A stretch of DNA of 36,287 bases from Bacteroidota bacterium (GTDB taxonomy: Bacteria > Bacteroidota > Bacteroidia > Cytophagales > Cyclobacteriaceae), in contig CANIVF010000040.1 of assembly GCA_947470895.1 (NCBI GenBank), forward strand, positions 1-36,287, given 5' to 3'. Positions within the stretch are counted from its first letter, which is position 1; the number at the start of each line of letters is the position of its first letter. Below are positions 28,319-36,287 of the stretch, piece after piece. The notes under the pieces are model-generated. The model had not been told where the DNA came from. It saw only the letters and a list, made by a program, of their open reading frames with translations, and made no database searches. The position numbers and the translations under genes were made by a program.

Positions 28319-29254
28319 ATGAAGCCAAAATCAGTCAGAGCTTTCGCGCCTGCTACGGTAGCCAACGTGTGTTGTGGATTTGATATCTTAGGATTTGCTG
28401 TTAACTATCCTGGTGATGAGGTTATCCTTACGTTACGTGATGATTCGAAGATTAGTGTAATCGCCATCCATGGCGACAATGGAAAACTTCCTTTGGATGC
28501 GAATAAAAATACAGCAAGTGTTGCCGTTCAATCGTTATTGAAAGAATTGGGTAGTAATCAGGGTGTCAATATTGAATTGTTTAAAAACCTTGCTTTAGGA
28601 AGTGGCATGGGTTCCAGTGCAGCAAGTGGAGTAGCGGCTCTGGTTGCGATGAATCATTTGTTAGGAAATCCATTGAAGCGTGAGGATTTAGTTCGCCATG
28701 CTATGGAGTCAGAACGCATAGCTTGTGGATCTGCTCATGCCGATAATGTTGCACCTTGTTTGTTGGGTGGTTTTGTTTTAGTGCGAGAGTATCATCCGCT
28801 GGATTTAGTGAAGATTCCAGTGGCCCATGATTTATTTTGCACCTTGGTGCATCCTCATCTTGAGCTAAAGACGGAAGATTCCAGAAGAGTTTTGAAACCC
28901 ACTTTACCTTTGAAAGATGTAATCACGCAAAGTGGTAACATCGCAGGATTAATACTTGGCTTAATTAAGCCAGATTTTGAACTCATAGGCCGATCATTGA
29001 AAGATGTTATTGCTGAACCAATTCGCTCTGCATTTATTCCTGGATTCGATCAGCTACGAAGTAAAGCCATCGAAGTGGGTGCGCTTGGTTTTGGTATTTC
29101 GGGCTCGGGTCCTACCGTATTTTCGATAAGTACCAGCTATGAAAAAGCGATGGCCTCTGGTGAAGTTATTGAACAGGAATTTTTGAAATATCAATTGGCA
29201 TCTGATGTATTCGTTTCGAAAATCAATATGGAAGGTGCCAGAGTTATGGAATAG
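28319..29254 (+). CDS. thrB: Homoserine kinase
   Basis: GHMP-superfamily kinase that phosphorylates homoserine. 311 residues. It begins RAFAPATVANVCCGFDILGFA. The ATP loop is LALGSGMGSSAASGVAAL near residues 91-108, followed by ESERIACGSAHADNVAPCLLGG and the C-terminal GFGISGSGPTVFSI. The ATG is seven bases after the thrA stop, and thrC follows 39 bases later. Confidence 0.96.
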   Translation: MKPKSVRAFAPATVANVCCGFDILGFAVNYPGDEVILTLRDDSKISVIAIHGDNGKLPLDANKNTASVAVQSLLKELGSNQGVNIELFKNLALGSGMGSSAASGVAALVAMNHLLGNPLKREDLVRHAMESERIACGSAHADNVAPCLLGGFVLVREYHPLDLVKIPVAHDLFCTLVHPHLELKTEDSRRVLKPTLPLKDVITQSGNIAGLILGLIKPDFELIGRSLKDVIAEPIRSAFIPGFDQLRSKAIEVGALGFGISGSGPTVFSISTSYEKAMASGEVIEQEFLKYQLASDVFVSKINMEGARVME

Positions 29255-29293
29255 TGGTCAGAAATTAATATAGTCGATCTTAAATAGTTATTG

Positions 29294-30592
29294 ATGAATT
29301 TTTATAGCACTAACAATTATAGCCATCGCGTTTCGCTAAAGGAAGCCGTCTTGCAAGGACTGGCTCCTGATCAGGGGTTGTATATGCCTGAGCAAATTAT
29401 TCCTTTATCAAAATCTTTCTTTGATTCAATTTCTAATTTCTCATTTCAAGACATAGGCTTTAAAGTGGCATCTCAGCTAATTGGAGGTGACTTACCTGCT
29501 GCGGAATTGGAGCGGATAGTGGCACACACTATTCAGTTTGATGCTCCGTTGGTGGAAGTTGATAAGAACATTTATGCTTTGGAATTATTTCATGGACCAA
29601 CACTCGCATTTAAAGATTTTGGTGCTCGTTTTTTATCGGGTCTTTTAGGATATTTCGCTAATCAGCAGGATAGAGAAATAGTCATTCTTGTGGCAACATC
29701 TGGAGATACTGGTAGTGCAGTGGCCAATGGATTTTATAATGTACCAAGAACCAAGGTTGTTGTTCTTTATCCTTCTGGTAAAGTAAGTGATATTCAGGAA
29801 AAACAATTCACCACACTTGGTGGAAATATCACTGCATTGGAAGTAGACGGAACATTTGATGATTGTCAGCGATTGGTAAAACAAGCATTTCTTGATCTGG
29901 ATTTAAAAAATAAATATTTTCTAACATCAGCTAACTCAATCAATATTGCCAGATTGATTCCTCAATCCTTTTATTATTTCAACGCTTACGCACAAATACC
30001 TGACAGGGAAATGCCCTTGGTATTCTCTGTTCCTAGCGGAAATTTTGGCAACCTAACAGCAGGTATTCTTGCTAAAAAGATGGGATTACCCATTCAAAAA
30101 TTCATTGCGGCAACAAACCTAAACAAGGTAGTTCCAGAATTTTTTGAATCTAAAATTTTTGAACCAAAGAGTTCTATTTCTACCATCAGCAATGCCATGG
30201 ATGTAGGTAATCCAAGTAATTTCTTTAGAATGTACGACCTATATGGAAATGATTTTGAAGCCTTGGCCAAAGATGTTACGAGTTGTTATTTTCGTGATGA
30301 TGAAACAAAGTCCGCTATGCTTAATGTATATAATTCATGCGGCTATGTGATGGATCCGCACGGAGGAATTGGTTTTTTAGGACTAAAAAAACATCTTAAA
30401 AAGAATGAAACGGGTATATTTTTAGAGACTGCTCATCCCGCTAAATTTAAGGATGTGGTGGAAGAGTCAATACATGATGAAATTAGATTACCAGCACGTT
30501 TAGAGGAGTTTATGTCTGGAGTGAAAAAGAGTATTAAAATTTCAGCTCAGTTCGGTGATTTTAAATCTCTACTTCCAGCCTTGATCGCCTAA
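29294..30592 (+). CDS. thrC: Threonine synthase
   Basis: PLP enzyme converting phosphohomoserine to threonine. 432 residues from ATG 29294; a TTG directly before it is also in frame but less likely. The PLP lysine is K107 in GPTLAFKDFGARFL. The phosphate-binding loop is VATSGDTGSAVANGFY. Other landmarks are FTTLGGNITALEVDGTFDDCQ, TSANSINIARLIPQ and FSVPSGNFGNLTAG. Final gene of the thr operon. Its last 24 bases overlap the convergent pcm gene, leaving no spacer for a separate terminator. Confidence 0.96.
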   Translation: MNFYSTNNYSHRVSLKEAVLQGLAPDQGLYMPEQIIPLSKSFFDSISNFSFQDIGFKVASQLIGGDLPAAELERIVAHTIQFDAPLVEVDKNIYALELFHGPTLAFKDFGARFLSGLLGYFANQQDREIVILVATSGDTGSAVANGFYNVPRTKVVVLYPSGKVSDIQEKQFTTLGGNITALEVDGTFDDCQRLVKQAFLDLDLKNKYFLTSANSINIARLIPQSFYYFNAYAQIPDREMPLVFSVPSGNFGNLTAGILAKKMGLPIQKFIAATNLNKVVPEFFESKIFEPKSSISTISNAMDVGNPSNFFRMYDLYGNDFEALAKDVTSCYFRDDETKSAMLNVYNSCGYVMDPHGGIGFLGLKKHLKKNETGIFLETAHPAKFKDVVEESIHDEIRLPARLEEFMSGVKKSIKISAQFGDFKSLLPALIA

Positions 30593-31216
30593 CAGTGGGA
30601 CAAAAGCAAAATGATCAAACTCCTCTTGAACAAGTTTGCCTTGTTTTTTTGTGATACGCAACATCTTTTGCTTTTCGCGATCCCCAACCGGAATGATTAA
30701 TATGCCATTTTCCGCCAGTTGATTAGTTAATGCTAAAGGTACAATGGGGGCTCCGGCAGTAACAATTATTTTATCATAGGGTGCTTTGGCGGGAATACCC
30801 ATTGATCCGTCCCCAAAGAAAAAAAATGGCTTATAACCCAGTGTTGGTAAGAACTCTTTGGTATGTTCATAGAGTTTTCTATTATACTCGATGGTGTAAA
30901 CTTGGGCACCTACTTCTAAAAGTACTGCAGCCTGGTAACCTGATCCAGTTCCGACTTCCAAGACTTTCTCTCCGGTTTTCAGTTGTAGCTTTTCTGTCTG
31001 GAAGGCTACGGTGTAAGGCTGAGAAATAGTCTGCCCTTCGCCAATAGGGAAGGCTTTATCCTCATAAGCATGATTTAGCAGAGCAGCATCAAAAAATGCA
31101 TGTCTTGGCACATTTCCTATTCCTGCCAAAACCCGTTCATCAGAAATGCCTTTTTCTCTCAGTTTTTTAACTAATTTATTGCGAAGGCCTCTTTGCTTGT
31201 AATTATCCTCGATCAT
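30569..31216 (-). CDS. pcm: Protein-L-isoaspartate O-methyltransferase
   Basis: Methylates L-isoaspartyl residues for repair of aged proteins, using SAM. 215 residues from ATG 31216 (MIEDNYKQRGLRNKLV), which fits the family. A TTG at 31231 would add five residues. Landmarks are VPRHAFFD, IGEGQTISQPYTVAFQTE, and the SAM loop VLEVGTGSGYQAAVL. YDKIIVTAGAP and LIIPVGDREKQ follow. The 3' end overlaps thrC by 24 bases on the opposite strand. No promoter with a good -7 box is evident upstream. Confidence 0.95.
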   Translation of the reverse strand: MIEDNYKQRGLRNKLVKKLREKGISDERVLAGIGNVPRHAFFDAALLNHAYEDKAFPIGEGQTISQPYTVAFQTEKLQLKTGEKVLEVGTGSGYQAAVLLEVGAQVYTIEYNRKLYEHTKEFLPTLGYKPFFFFGDGSMGIPAKAPYDKIIVTAGAPIVPLALTNQLAENGILIIPVGDREKQKMLRITKKQGKLVQEEFDHFAFVPLLGDQGWK

Positions 31217-31476
31217 TTCATTAAGTGCCAATATGACGTAAAAAAGGTCATTTTTTCAAGGTAAACAAAGTTTTATGAAATCTTTAGGAAAATTGAAACT
31301 CAAGTCTCTACTTTGGGGTTCTCTTTATCACAGTGAAAACTATTTTGCCATAGCGTTACTGTGTAAACCTGACCCTGACAGTAGGAGTGGTAATACCACC
31401 CACTACTGCAAGGGCGGGTAAATTACCTCCATGATTGTTATATATCCTGAATTGAGTTCTACGAGATTAAGCTCAA
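31217..31476. other. Intergenic spacer with one imperfect hairpin
   Basis: This stretch holds no convincing gene. At 31379-31408 the arms CAGTAG-GTGGT and ACCAC-CTACTG form a 6 plus 5 bp stem with a small internal loop. No U-run follows on either strand, so a terminator role for the beta-barrel gene is unsure. A short A6/T6 inverted repeat lies near 31240-31258. Confidence 0.4.
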
Positions 31477-32322
31477 CTATTTCTTGGATTTTTCATTATT
31501 AACTTTCAGTGTGCTTTTTCCCTTTTTGCGTTGATCTGTTTTAAGATCAATGAAGTAATTAAGAGATAAAACCAATTCACGACTCCTTACTCTTAGCTCA
31601 TCCTGATAATATAAAATGCCGGGAAGCCCGAATTCACCTTTTCCATTCCTACTCAAGAAGCTTTGACCAAACGAGTAGCGAACATTTACCATAATTTTAT
31701 GATTACCATATGGTTCGAAGATCAAACCTGCAGAAGCATTTAATCCGAGTTGTATCCGGTTTGGTTCACGCACATTCATTTCATCGACTGCCACTGAGTC
31801 TTTATTGAATACAATCTTATAGTGCAGATCATAGTTAGGAGGGTTAATGAAATTTTCATTCAAATCGCCATTAATAAGTACACCCTTTCCGCCAAGCCAA
31901 TAACTGATTGTAGGTCCCACTCCAAAATACCACTTGTAGACCTTCTCCTTTCCGAGTTTAGCTTTGAATTCCGCTGTGTATAAAATAGGAATGTCAAGGT
32001 ATTTGAAGGTCATATCGTTTCTGGTGCCCGAATTATCTATTGATTCGAGTCGCTTGCCTTTTTGAGCGTACAGGAAAGAGGTTTGTAGGAAGAAACGTTT
32101 TTGAGCTCGGAAGGCAAGACTTATGCCAGCATGGTAACTAGGAATTGGTTTAAGTTTATAAAATTCCTTGTTATCCTTATTCTCAAAAACCATCCAATTA
32201 ATTTGACCTCCAACAACTGGACCTACTAAAATCTGAGCAGATGTTTTAATGCTCGATAACAGAATTATGAGAAACGAGATGTGGAGTATTTTAAGCGACC
32301 TGCCGTGAACGGATAATGTCAT
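31477..32322 (-). CDS. Outer-membrane beta-barrel protein (PorT/opacity-like)
   Basis: 281 residues with a signal peptide (hydrophobic core ILHISFLIILLSS, cleavage near KTSAQ). A series of amphipathic strands with alternating aromatic residues follows: GPVVGGQINWMVF, PSYHAGISLAFRA, RFFLQTSFLYAQKGKR, YLDIPILYTAEF, WYFGVGPTISYWLGG. IMVNVRYSFGQSF and ELVLSLNYFIDL close the barrel, and the tail is Lys-rich. This is the pattern of small 8- to 10-strand Bacteroidota barrels. It is divergent from the giant surface-protein gene, which recalls SprB-type adhesins with their SprF/PorP-type partners. It is shorter than SprF and I do not claim orthology. Confidence 0.8.
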   Translation of the reverse strand: MTLSVHGRSLKILHISFLIILLSSIKTSAQILVGPVVGGQINWMVFENKDNKEFYKLKPIPSYHAGISLAFRAQKRFFLQTSFLYAQKGKRLESIDNSGTRNDMTFKYLDIPILYTAEFKAKLGKEKVYKWYFGVGPTISYWLGGKGVLINGDLNENFINPPNYDLHYKIVFNKDSVAVDEMNVREPNRIQLGLNASAGLIFEPYGNHKIMVNVRYSFGQSFLSRNGKGEFGLPGILYYQDELRVRSRELVLSLNYFIDLKTDQRKKGKSTLKVNNEKSKK

Positions 32323-32354
32323 AGATGTTAAACCTCTATATAATGCTCTTTTAA

Positions 32355-32362
32355 CAAAAGTA
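32355..32362 (-). promoter_or_regulatory. Promoter of the beta-barrel gene, -7 element
   Basis: Minus-strand TACTTTTG is an exact TAnnTTTG match, 32 bases upstream of the ATG at 32322. The -33 region is T-rich without a clean TTTG. Confidence 0.48.
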
Positions 32363-32441
32363 ACTAAAGTTGATTAAAACCATAGAGCTATTTTCTAGAG
32401 CAAAAATACTTTTGTTGCAATTCAACCCCTTTTTTTTTGAA

Positions 32442-32470
32442 TTGAAAGAACATTCGTAGCTTTAGTTTTG
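32442..32470 (+). promoter_or_regulatory. Promoter of the giant surface-protein gene
   Basis: TTG (32442-32444), 18 bases, then TAGTTTTG (32463-32470), an exact TAnnTTTG match with good spacing. A second exact -7 match, TACTTTTG, lies at 32407-32414. The leader to ATG 32549 would be about 70 bases and contains an inverted repeat at 32508-32521 (CAGAC/GTCTG). Confidence 0.55.
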
Positions 32471-32548
32471 AGAACCTACCTTTTCCCGCACGGAAATAGT
32501 TACCAAACAGACATCTGTCTGATAAAGTGATTGAGTTCTCTGAATTTT

Positions 32549-35500
32549 ATGACACGTTTTATGAATATTATAAAGAGTTTATCAAATAGAATCAGCGTGA
32601 AAAGTGCAGTTTTCTTTTTTATCACCTTTCTCATAACCAGTACAATAGCTTTTGGTCAAGTCGAGATCTGTAATAATGGTCTTGATGATGACTTTGATGG
32701 ATTTATTGATTGTTATGACGGTAGTTGCGCTAATTCTTCATTATGCGATGGTAGCTTTTTAGGTAATGATGCAAATTGTAGTGTACCTCCTCCGCAGTTT
32801 CCTCTTTTTACAATGACGCTGGATTTTGCATCTCCCAACGAAACCACCAACCACCTGGCTCGTATGGCAATTGGCGACTTGGACCGTGATGGCACCCCTG
32901 AAATTGTGACGATGAACAGGTATACAAAAAAATTGTTCATTTTAAACGGCAATGATGGCTCCATCAAAAGTCAGACAACAGTAGCGTGGGAACCCCAATG
33001 GGAGATTGCCATAGGCAATATTGATAATGATAATTGTGCTGAGATATTTTTCATTGGGCAGGATAATACACCTGCAGGGACTACTAATGATGGTATCTAT
33101 TTGTTTGCTTACGATTGTAATCTAAATCTACTTTGGAAAACAGCAAAGAAATTACCCTCAGACCCTATCAATTTTGGTCTTGCTGACTTTGATAACGATG
33201 GTCTGATCGAGTTATATGCCAAAGACGAGATATATGATGCCAAAACGGGTACGCGCATCGTTAAGAGTTCAGCAGCAAGCTATACAAAAATCAATGGTGG
33301 CCCAGTAGCGGCAGATATCATTGATGATCCGGGGCCAGCTGATGACAATAAACTTGAATTGATTCTAGGGCTTACCATTTTCAAGGTAAACTTAGGTGGA
33401 CGTACAGTAGATGCGGGTTCATTAACGCTTCTAAAAAATCGTGCCGAGTATTTTATTCGCGATGTTTACAATGCTACAAGTATTGCCGATTTTAATCAGG
33501 ACGGATTTCTTGATGTAGTCGCTTCCGGTTCGACTATTGGATTTGATAAAAACACAACCATTTTTTATTGGGATGTTAAAAATGATGTCCTAAAAACCTA
33601 CCGAGATCTTACCAGTAGTTATGGTGCGAACGGGTGGGCTAATGGGACGGGAAGGGTAAATATAGCTGACCTTGATGGGGATGGAAAGTTAAATGTTTCC
33701 TATGTTTCGGGTCAGTATCTATATGCATTAAAGGAGGACTTAACTTTACATTGGAGAATTAATATCAATGAAGAAACATCTGGGTATACCGGTTGCACAC
33801 TGTTCGATTTTAATGGTGATGGAAAATCTGAAATCGTATACAGGGATGAACAGTACCTTTATATTATAGATGGAACAGATGGTTCGATTTACAATCAAAA
33901 GGCATGTGTTTCCCGAACCAACAGAGAGTATCCAATTGTAGCCGATGTGGATGCTGATGGATCCACAGAACTATGTGTTGCCTGTGGGTTTGATGATGCG
34001 TTGGCAAAAACGAATTTCAATGATCTTAACTTCTCAAGATATTCGCATATCAGGGTTTATAAATCAGCTGCGGAACCTTGGGTGCCTGCGCGCAGGGTTT
34101 GGAACCAGCATGGTTATTTTGTAGTAAATATCAATGACGATCTTACTATCCCTAAAGTACTTCAGAAACATCAACTTGTATTTTCTACCGGCAATTGTAC
34201 ACAGGGCCCCAATAGACCTTTGAATAAATTTTTGAATCAATCACCATTTCTAAATTCAGAAGGCTGTCCAACCTATGCGTCACCTGACTTGGCATTTTCT
34301 ATTGATCCTTCTGTCGTGCCTCCTACATGTCCTGATTTAAACTTTACAGTATCCTTTCAAATAACTAACCTGGGTGATGTAGGATTAAGCGGAAACATTC
34401 CGGTTACATTTTATAACAAAAACCCTCTCCTTGCTGGAGCAACTAAATTAAATACCATTACGATTGCGCTTTCCAATTTTAAGCCTAATAATTTGTTTGA
34501 TATAGTCAATACAACTGTAAATGGAATTGGCTCTGATTCACTTTACGTTGTACTTAATGATGCCGGCACGACTGTACCGACACCTATTTCATTACCGAAT
34601 ACAACGTTTTTTGAATGTAATTATGACAATATTATAGGGGTAAAAGTAAAACCGAAGCCTGTTACGATAACAGCACTTGAGGTCAATCCTAATGAGAAAT
34701 GTTCCTCTCCCAATAATGGTGCTGCAAGAGCATTCGTCCCACAGATCGGGGCTGGAGAAAATACCGCTGATTATAATTTTTATTGGTCAAACGGAGCAGT
34801 AGCCAAACCTATTGCATCAGCGGATTTCATCGGCCCGATTTATTCTGGGATCGCAGAGGGACTGTACACGGTTTATGGAATTCATAAAACCGCAAATTGT
34901 AGTAGTGATACTGTTCAGGTCATTGTTACCGCAGTACAATCTATTGTTCCGGCAATCACTGTCAATGTATTGTCTCATCAAACTCAGTGCAATCCTCCTA
35001 ATGGTAAGCTGGAAGTATTGGTTGCTGGTGGTAATTCCGGATATACTTTTGAATGGATAGATGTGGCAAAACCACTAGGAATAACAACCTCTGTTGCACC
35101 TGGTTTAATAGGTGGTAATTATACGGTGTTTGTTAGCCGAAACGGCTGTACGCTAGCGGCTAGCGCAGTGGTTAACGATAATGCTCCTGATCCTCAAGTC
35201 ACGGCAACATCAACACCTGTTGTAAATTGTCAGACTCCTAATAGCGGAACGGTTACAGCAAGTGTTTCTATTGGAGGTACACTTCAACCAATAGCAGACT
35301 TTGCGTTTGACTGGCATTTTTATGATAATGCAACGTCTACACGAGGAAGTCAATTGCCGGCAGCTAATGGTGTTGGTGCATCTCGGACCGGTCTGGTTGC
35401 TGGTTTTTATCAAGTTATTGCAACTGGGAATAGTTCTCAATGTTCATCAAACTCATTTGTAGTAGAGGTTAAAAATCAGGTTGTCATTCCAATAGTCACC

Positions 35501-36287
35501 ATCACTGAATTATCTCCTCAAACATCGTGTGATCCTGCCATTCCTAATGGGAGGTTGCAAGCTACGGTAACCCTTGGAGGTGTGCCACAAAACCCTTCTG
35601 ATTTCACCATTGAATGGTTTGTTGGTCAAAACACATTGGCGGTAAACTCCCATGCTACCGTTTCGGGCGTCAATGGTAGTGTTGCTGAAAAAATAAAGGG
35701 CGGAGGTCAATCGTACACGGTTAAAGCAACATCAGCTTTTCAATGTTTTTCAACAGATGACGCTGTGATCACTGAAACTTTGGTCAATCCGGTAGTTACA
35801 CTTTTACCCACTCCTAATGGTATTTGTAATCCTGCATTGGTTAGTGGTCCTGCTACCTTTCAAGGAAGTGTTGCTGCAACTCTAACTTTTGGAGGTAATC
35901 CAGTTGTTGATTTTACCAACTATGTTTTTGAATGGTATGATGGTTCGCTAGTAGGTATTGGAGCCAAAAGACCCGAATCTTCTTCGACACTCGTTTCATT
36001 AAATGCTGGGTTTTATACACTTCAGGTTAGGAGAACCGATATTTCATGTACATCTTCCCCTAAAACAGCTGAAGTTATAAACTCAACTGTTCTACCTATT
36101 ATTTCTACCACTGCGATCGGATCAACCAACTGTGCGGTTCCTTTGGCCAACGGTCAGGCGTTGGTAACAGATGTTAACGGAGCAGGCACGGCTTTACCAT
36201 TTGTATTTAAATGGCACACTGGCGTGGATACGACCACACCGATTGTTGGAGCCACTGGAGCTACACTTTCAAACCGTCAGGGCGGGG
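32549..36287 (+). CDS. Giant secreted surface protein with FG-GAP and Ig-like repeats (3' truncated)
   Basis: Open for 1246 codons with no stop before the window ends. The signal peptide covers about residues 1-36 (core AVFFFITFLITSTIAFG). A calcium-type motif LDDDFDGFIDCYDGSC follows near residues 43-58. Roughly residues 100-480 form an FG-GAP/VCBS-like propeller, with repeated D-x-D-x-D-G elements: LDRDGTPEIV, FDNDGLIELY, FNQDGFLDVV, LDGDGKLNV, FNGDGKSEIV, VDADGSTEL. Then come VWNQHGYFVVNINDDLTIP and an Ig-like adhesion module. From about residue 715 there are tandem cysteine-marked repeats. This architecture fits type IX-secreted gliding or adhesion proteins of the SprB kind. The sorting domain would lie beyond the window. 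Confidence 0.88.
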   Translation, partial: MTRFMNIIKSLSNRISVKSAVFFFITFLITSTIAFGQVEICNNGLDDDFDGFIDCYDGSCANSSLCDGSFLGNDANCSVPPPQFPLFTMTLDFASPNETTNHLARMAIGDLDRDGTPEIVTMNRYTKKLFILNGNDGSIKSQTTVAWEPQWEIAIGNIDNDNCAEIFFIGQDNTPAGTTNDGIYLFAYDCNLNLLWKTAKKLPSDPINFGLADFDNDGLIELYAKDEIYDAKTGTRIVKSSAASYTKINGGPVAADIIDDPGPADDNKLELILGLTIFKVNLGGRTVDAGSLTLLKNRAEYFIRDVYNATSIADFNQDGFLDVVASGSTIGFDKNTTIFYWDVKNDVLKTYRDLTSSYGANGWANGTGRVNIADLDGDGKLNVSYVSGQYLYALKEDLTLHWRININEETSGYTGCTLFDFNGDGKSEIVYRDEQYLYIIDGTDGSIYNQKACVSRTNREYPIVADVDADGSTELCVACGFDDALAKTNFNDLNFSRYSHIRVYKSAAEPWVPARRVWNQHGYFVVNINDDLTIPKVLQKHQLVFSTGNCTQGPNRPLNKFLNQSPFLNSEGCPTYASPDLAFSIDPSVVPPTCPDLNFTVSFQITNLGDVGLSGNIPVTFYNKNPLLAGATKLNTITIALSNFKPNNLFDIVNTTVNGIGSDSLYVVLNDAGTTVPTPISLPNTTFFECNYDNIIGVKVKPKPVTITALEVNPNEKCSSPNNGAARAFVPQIGAGENTADYNFYWSNGAVAKPIASADFIGPIYSGIAEGLYTVYGIHKTANCSSDTVQVIVTAVQSIVPAITVNVLSHQTQCNPPNGKLEVLVAGGNSGYTFEWIDVAKPLGITTSVAPGLIGGNYTVFVSRNGCTLAASAVVNDNAPDPQVTATSTPVVNCQTPNSGTVTASVSIGGTLQPIADFAFDWHFYDNATSTRGSQLPAANGVGASRTGLVAGFYQVIATGNSSQCSSNSFVVEVKNQVVIPIVTITELSPQTSCDPAIPNGRLQATVTLGGVPQNPSDFTIEWFVGQNTLAVNSHATVSGVNGSVAEKIKGGGQSYTVKATSAFQCFSTDDAVITETLVNPVVTLLPTPNGICNPALVSGPATFQGSVAATLTFGGNPVVDFTNYVFEWYDGSLVGIGAKRPESSSTLVSLNAGFYTLQVRRTDISCTSSPKTAEVINSTVLPIISTTAIGSTNCAVPLANGQALVTDVNGAGTALPFVFKWHTGVDTTTPIVGATGATLSNRQGG
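34700..36287 (+). repeat. Tandem SprB-like Ig repeats in the giant surface protein
   Basis: Repeat units each open with a cysteine in a C-x-x-P-x-x-G-like context: CSSPNNG, CNPPNG, CQTPNSG, CDPAIPNG, CNPALVSG, CAVPLANG. The first codons of these cysteines are at 34700, 34988, 35228, 35528, 35825 and 36131, a period of 96, 80, 100, 99 and 102 codons. Most units share an aromatic core (FEW, FDW or FKW with following residues) and a GxYTV or GFYTL strand before a second cysteine. The last unit is cut by the window end. The units are diverged at the DNA level. Confidence 0.78.

Noticed and set aside
34812-35060. An alternative-frame ORF inside the giant surface-protein gene
   Set aside because: The main frame stays open without interruption and shows repeats and domains; the other frame has no recognisable content.
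34700-36287. DNA tandem repeat or CRISPR-like array
   Set aside because: The periodicity is only at protein level (80-102 codons) with diverged DNA; there are no short identical direct repeats with spacers.

Overview
The window looks like chromosomal DNA from a gliding, type IX-secretion type Bacteroidota, most likely order Cytophagales. Signs of this are a gldC homologue, a homocysteine-methyltransferase domain split from the rest of MetH, a DUF3098 gene inside an ftsX-uppP-truB-ribF cluster, a TonB receptor with a carboxypeptidase-regulatory-like N-terminus, a giant FG-GAP plus Ig-like-repeat surface protein, almost no Shine-Dalgarno sequences, and repeated TAnnTTTG promoter elements of the Bacteroidota type. 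No mobile element, CRISPR array, rRNA or tRNA was seen. Coding density is high and composition looks even throughout.

Layout. 1-5268: end of an unrecognised gene, then gyrB overlapping ppk1 (polyphosphate kinase), with a Ppx/GppA phosphatase converging on ppk1. 5297-10181: divergent promoter region, a SAM-I riboswitch, then metH (two overlapping genes) and metF, closed by a strong hairpin. Together these form a SAM-controlled methyl-cycle operon. 10203-14724: TonB-dependent receptor plus SGNH-hydrolase lipoprotein. 14765-16541: gldC and a 3-oxoacid CoA-transferase pair. 16579-20091: ftsX, DUF3098, uppP, truB and ribF operon. 20141-22204: ECF sigma factor with a putative membrane anti-sigma partner, then a secreted DUF2147 protein. 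22221-24593: a K+-dependent-type membrane pyrophosphatase with its own promoter and terminator. 24648-25552: an unrecognised small protein, possibly psi/HolD-like, coupled to a hotdog acyl-CoA thioesterase. 25633-30592: the thrA-thrB-thrC operon, preceded by a previously unmarked leader ORF that ends in a Thr/Ile codon run. 30569-31216: pcm, convergent with and overlapping thrC. 31477-36287: an outer-membrane beta-barrel gene divergent from a giant secreted surface protein that runs off the end of the window.

Main discoveries. The clearest unlisted element is the short ORF at 25633-25755, whose C-terminus EKTTIITITG followed by stop closely resembles the regulatory tail of the enterobacterial thr leader peptide. 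It lies directly upstream of thrABC and holds a perfect 9-bp hairpin next to the regulatory codons, so attenuation-type control is likely. Second is the SAM-I riboswitch ahead of the split metH genes. Third is the open frame 32549-36287 (1246 codons with no stop), a SprB-like giant surface protein with at least five and a partial sixth cysteine-marked repeats, divergent from a beta-barrel gene. Several annotated starts were moved from TTG or GTG codons to downstream ATGs (SGNH lipoprotein, scoA, scoB, ftsX, sigma factor, thrC, pcm).
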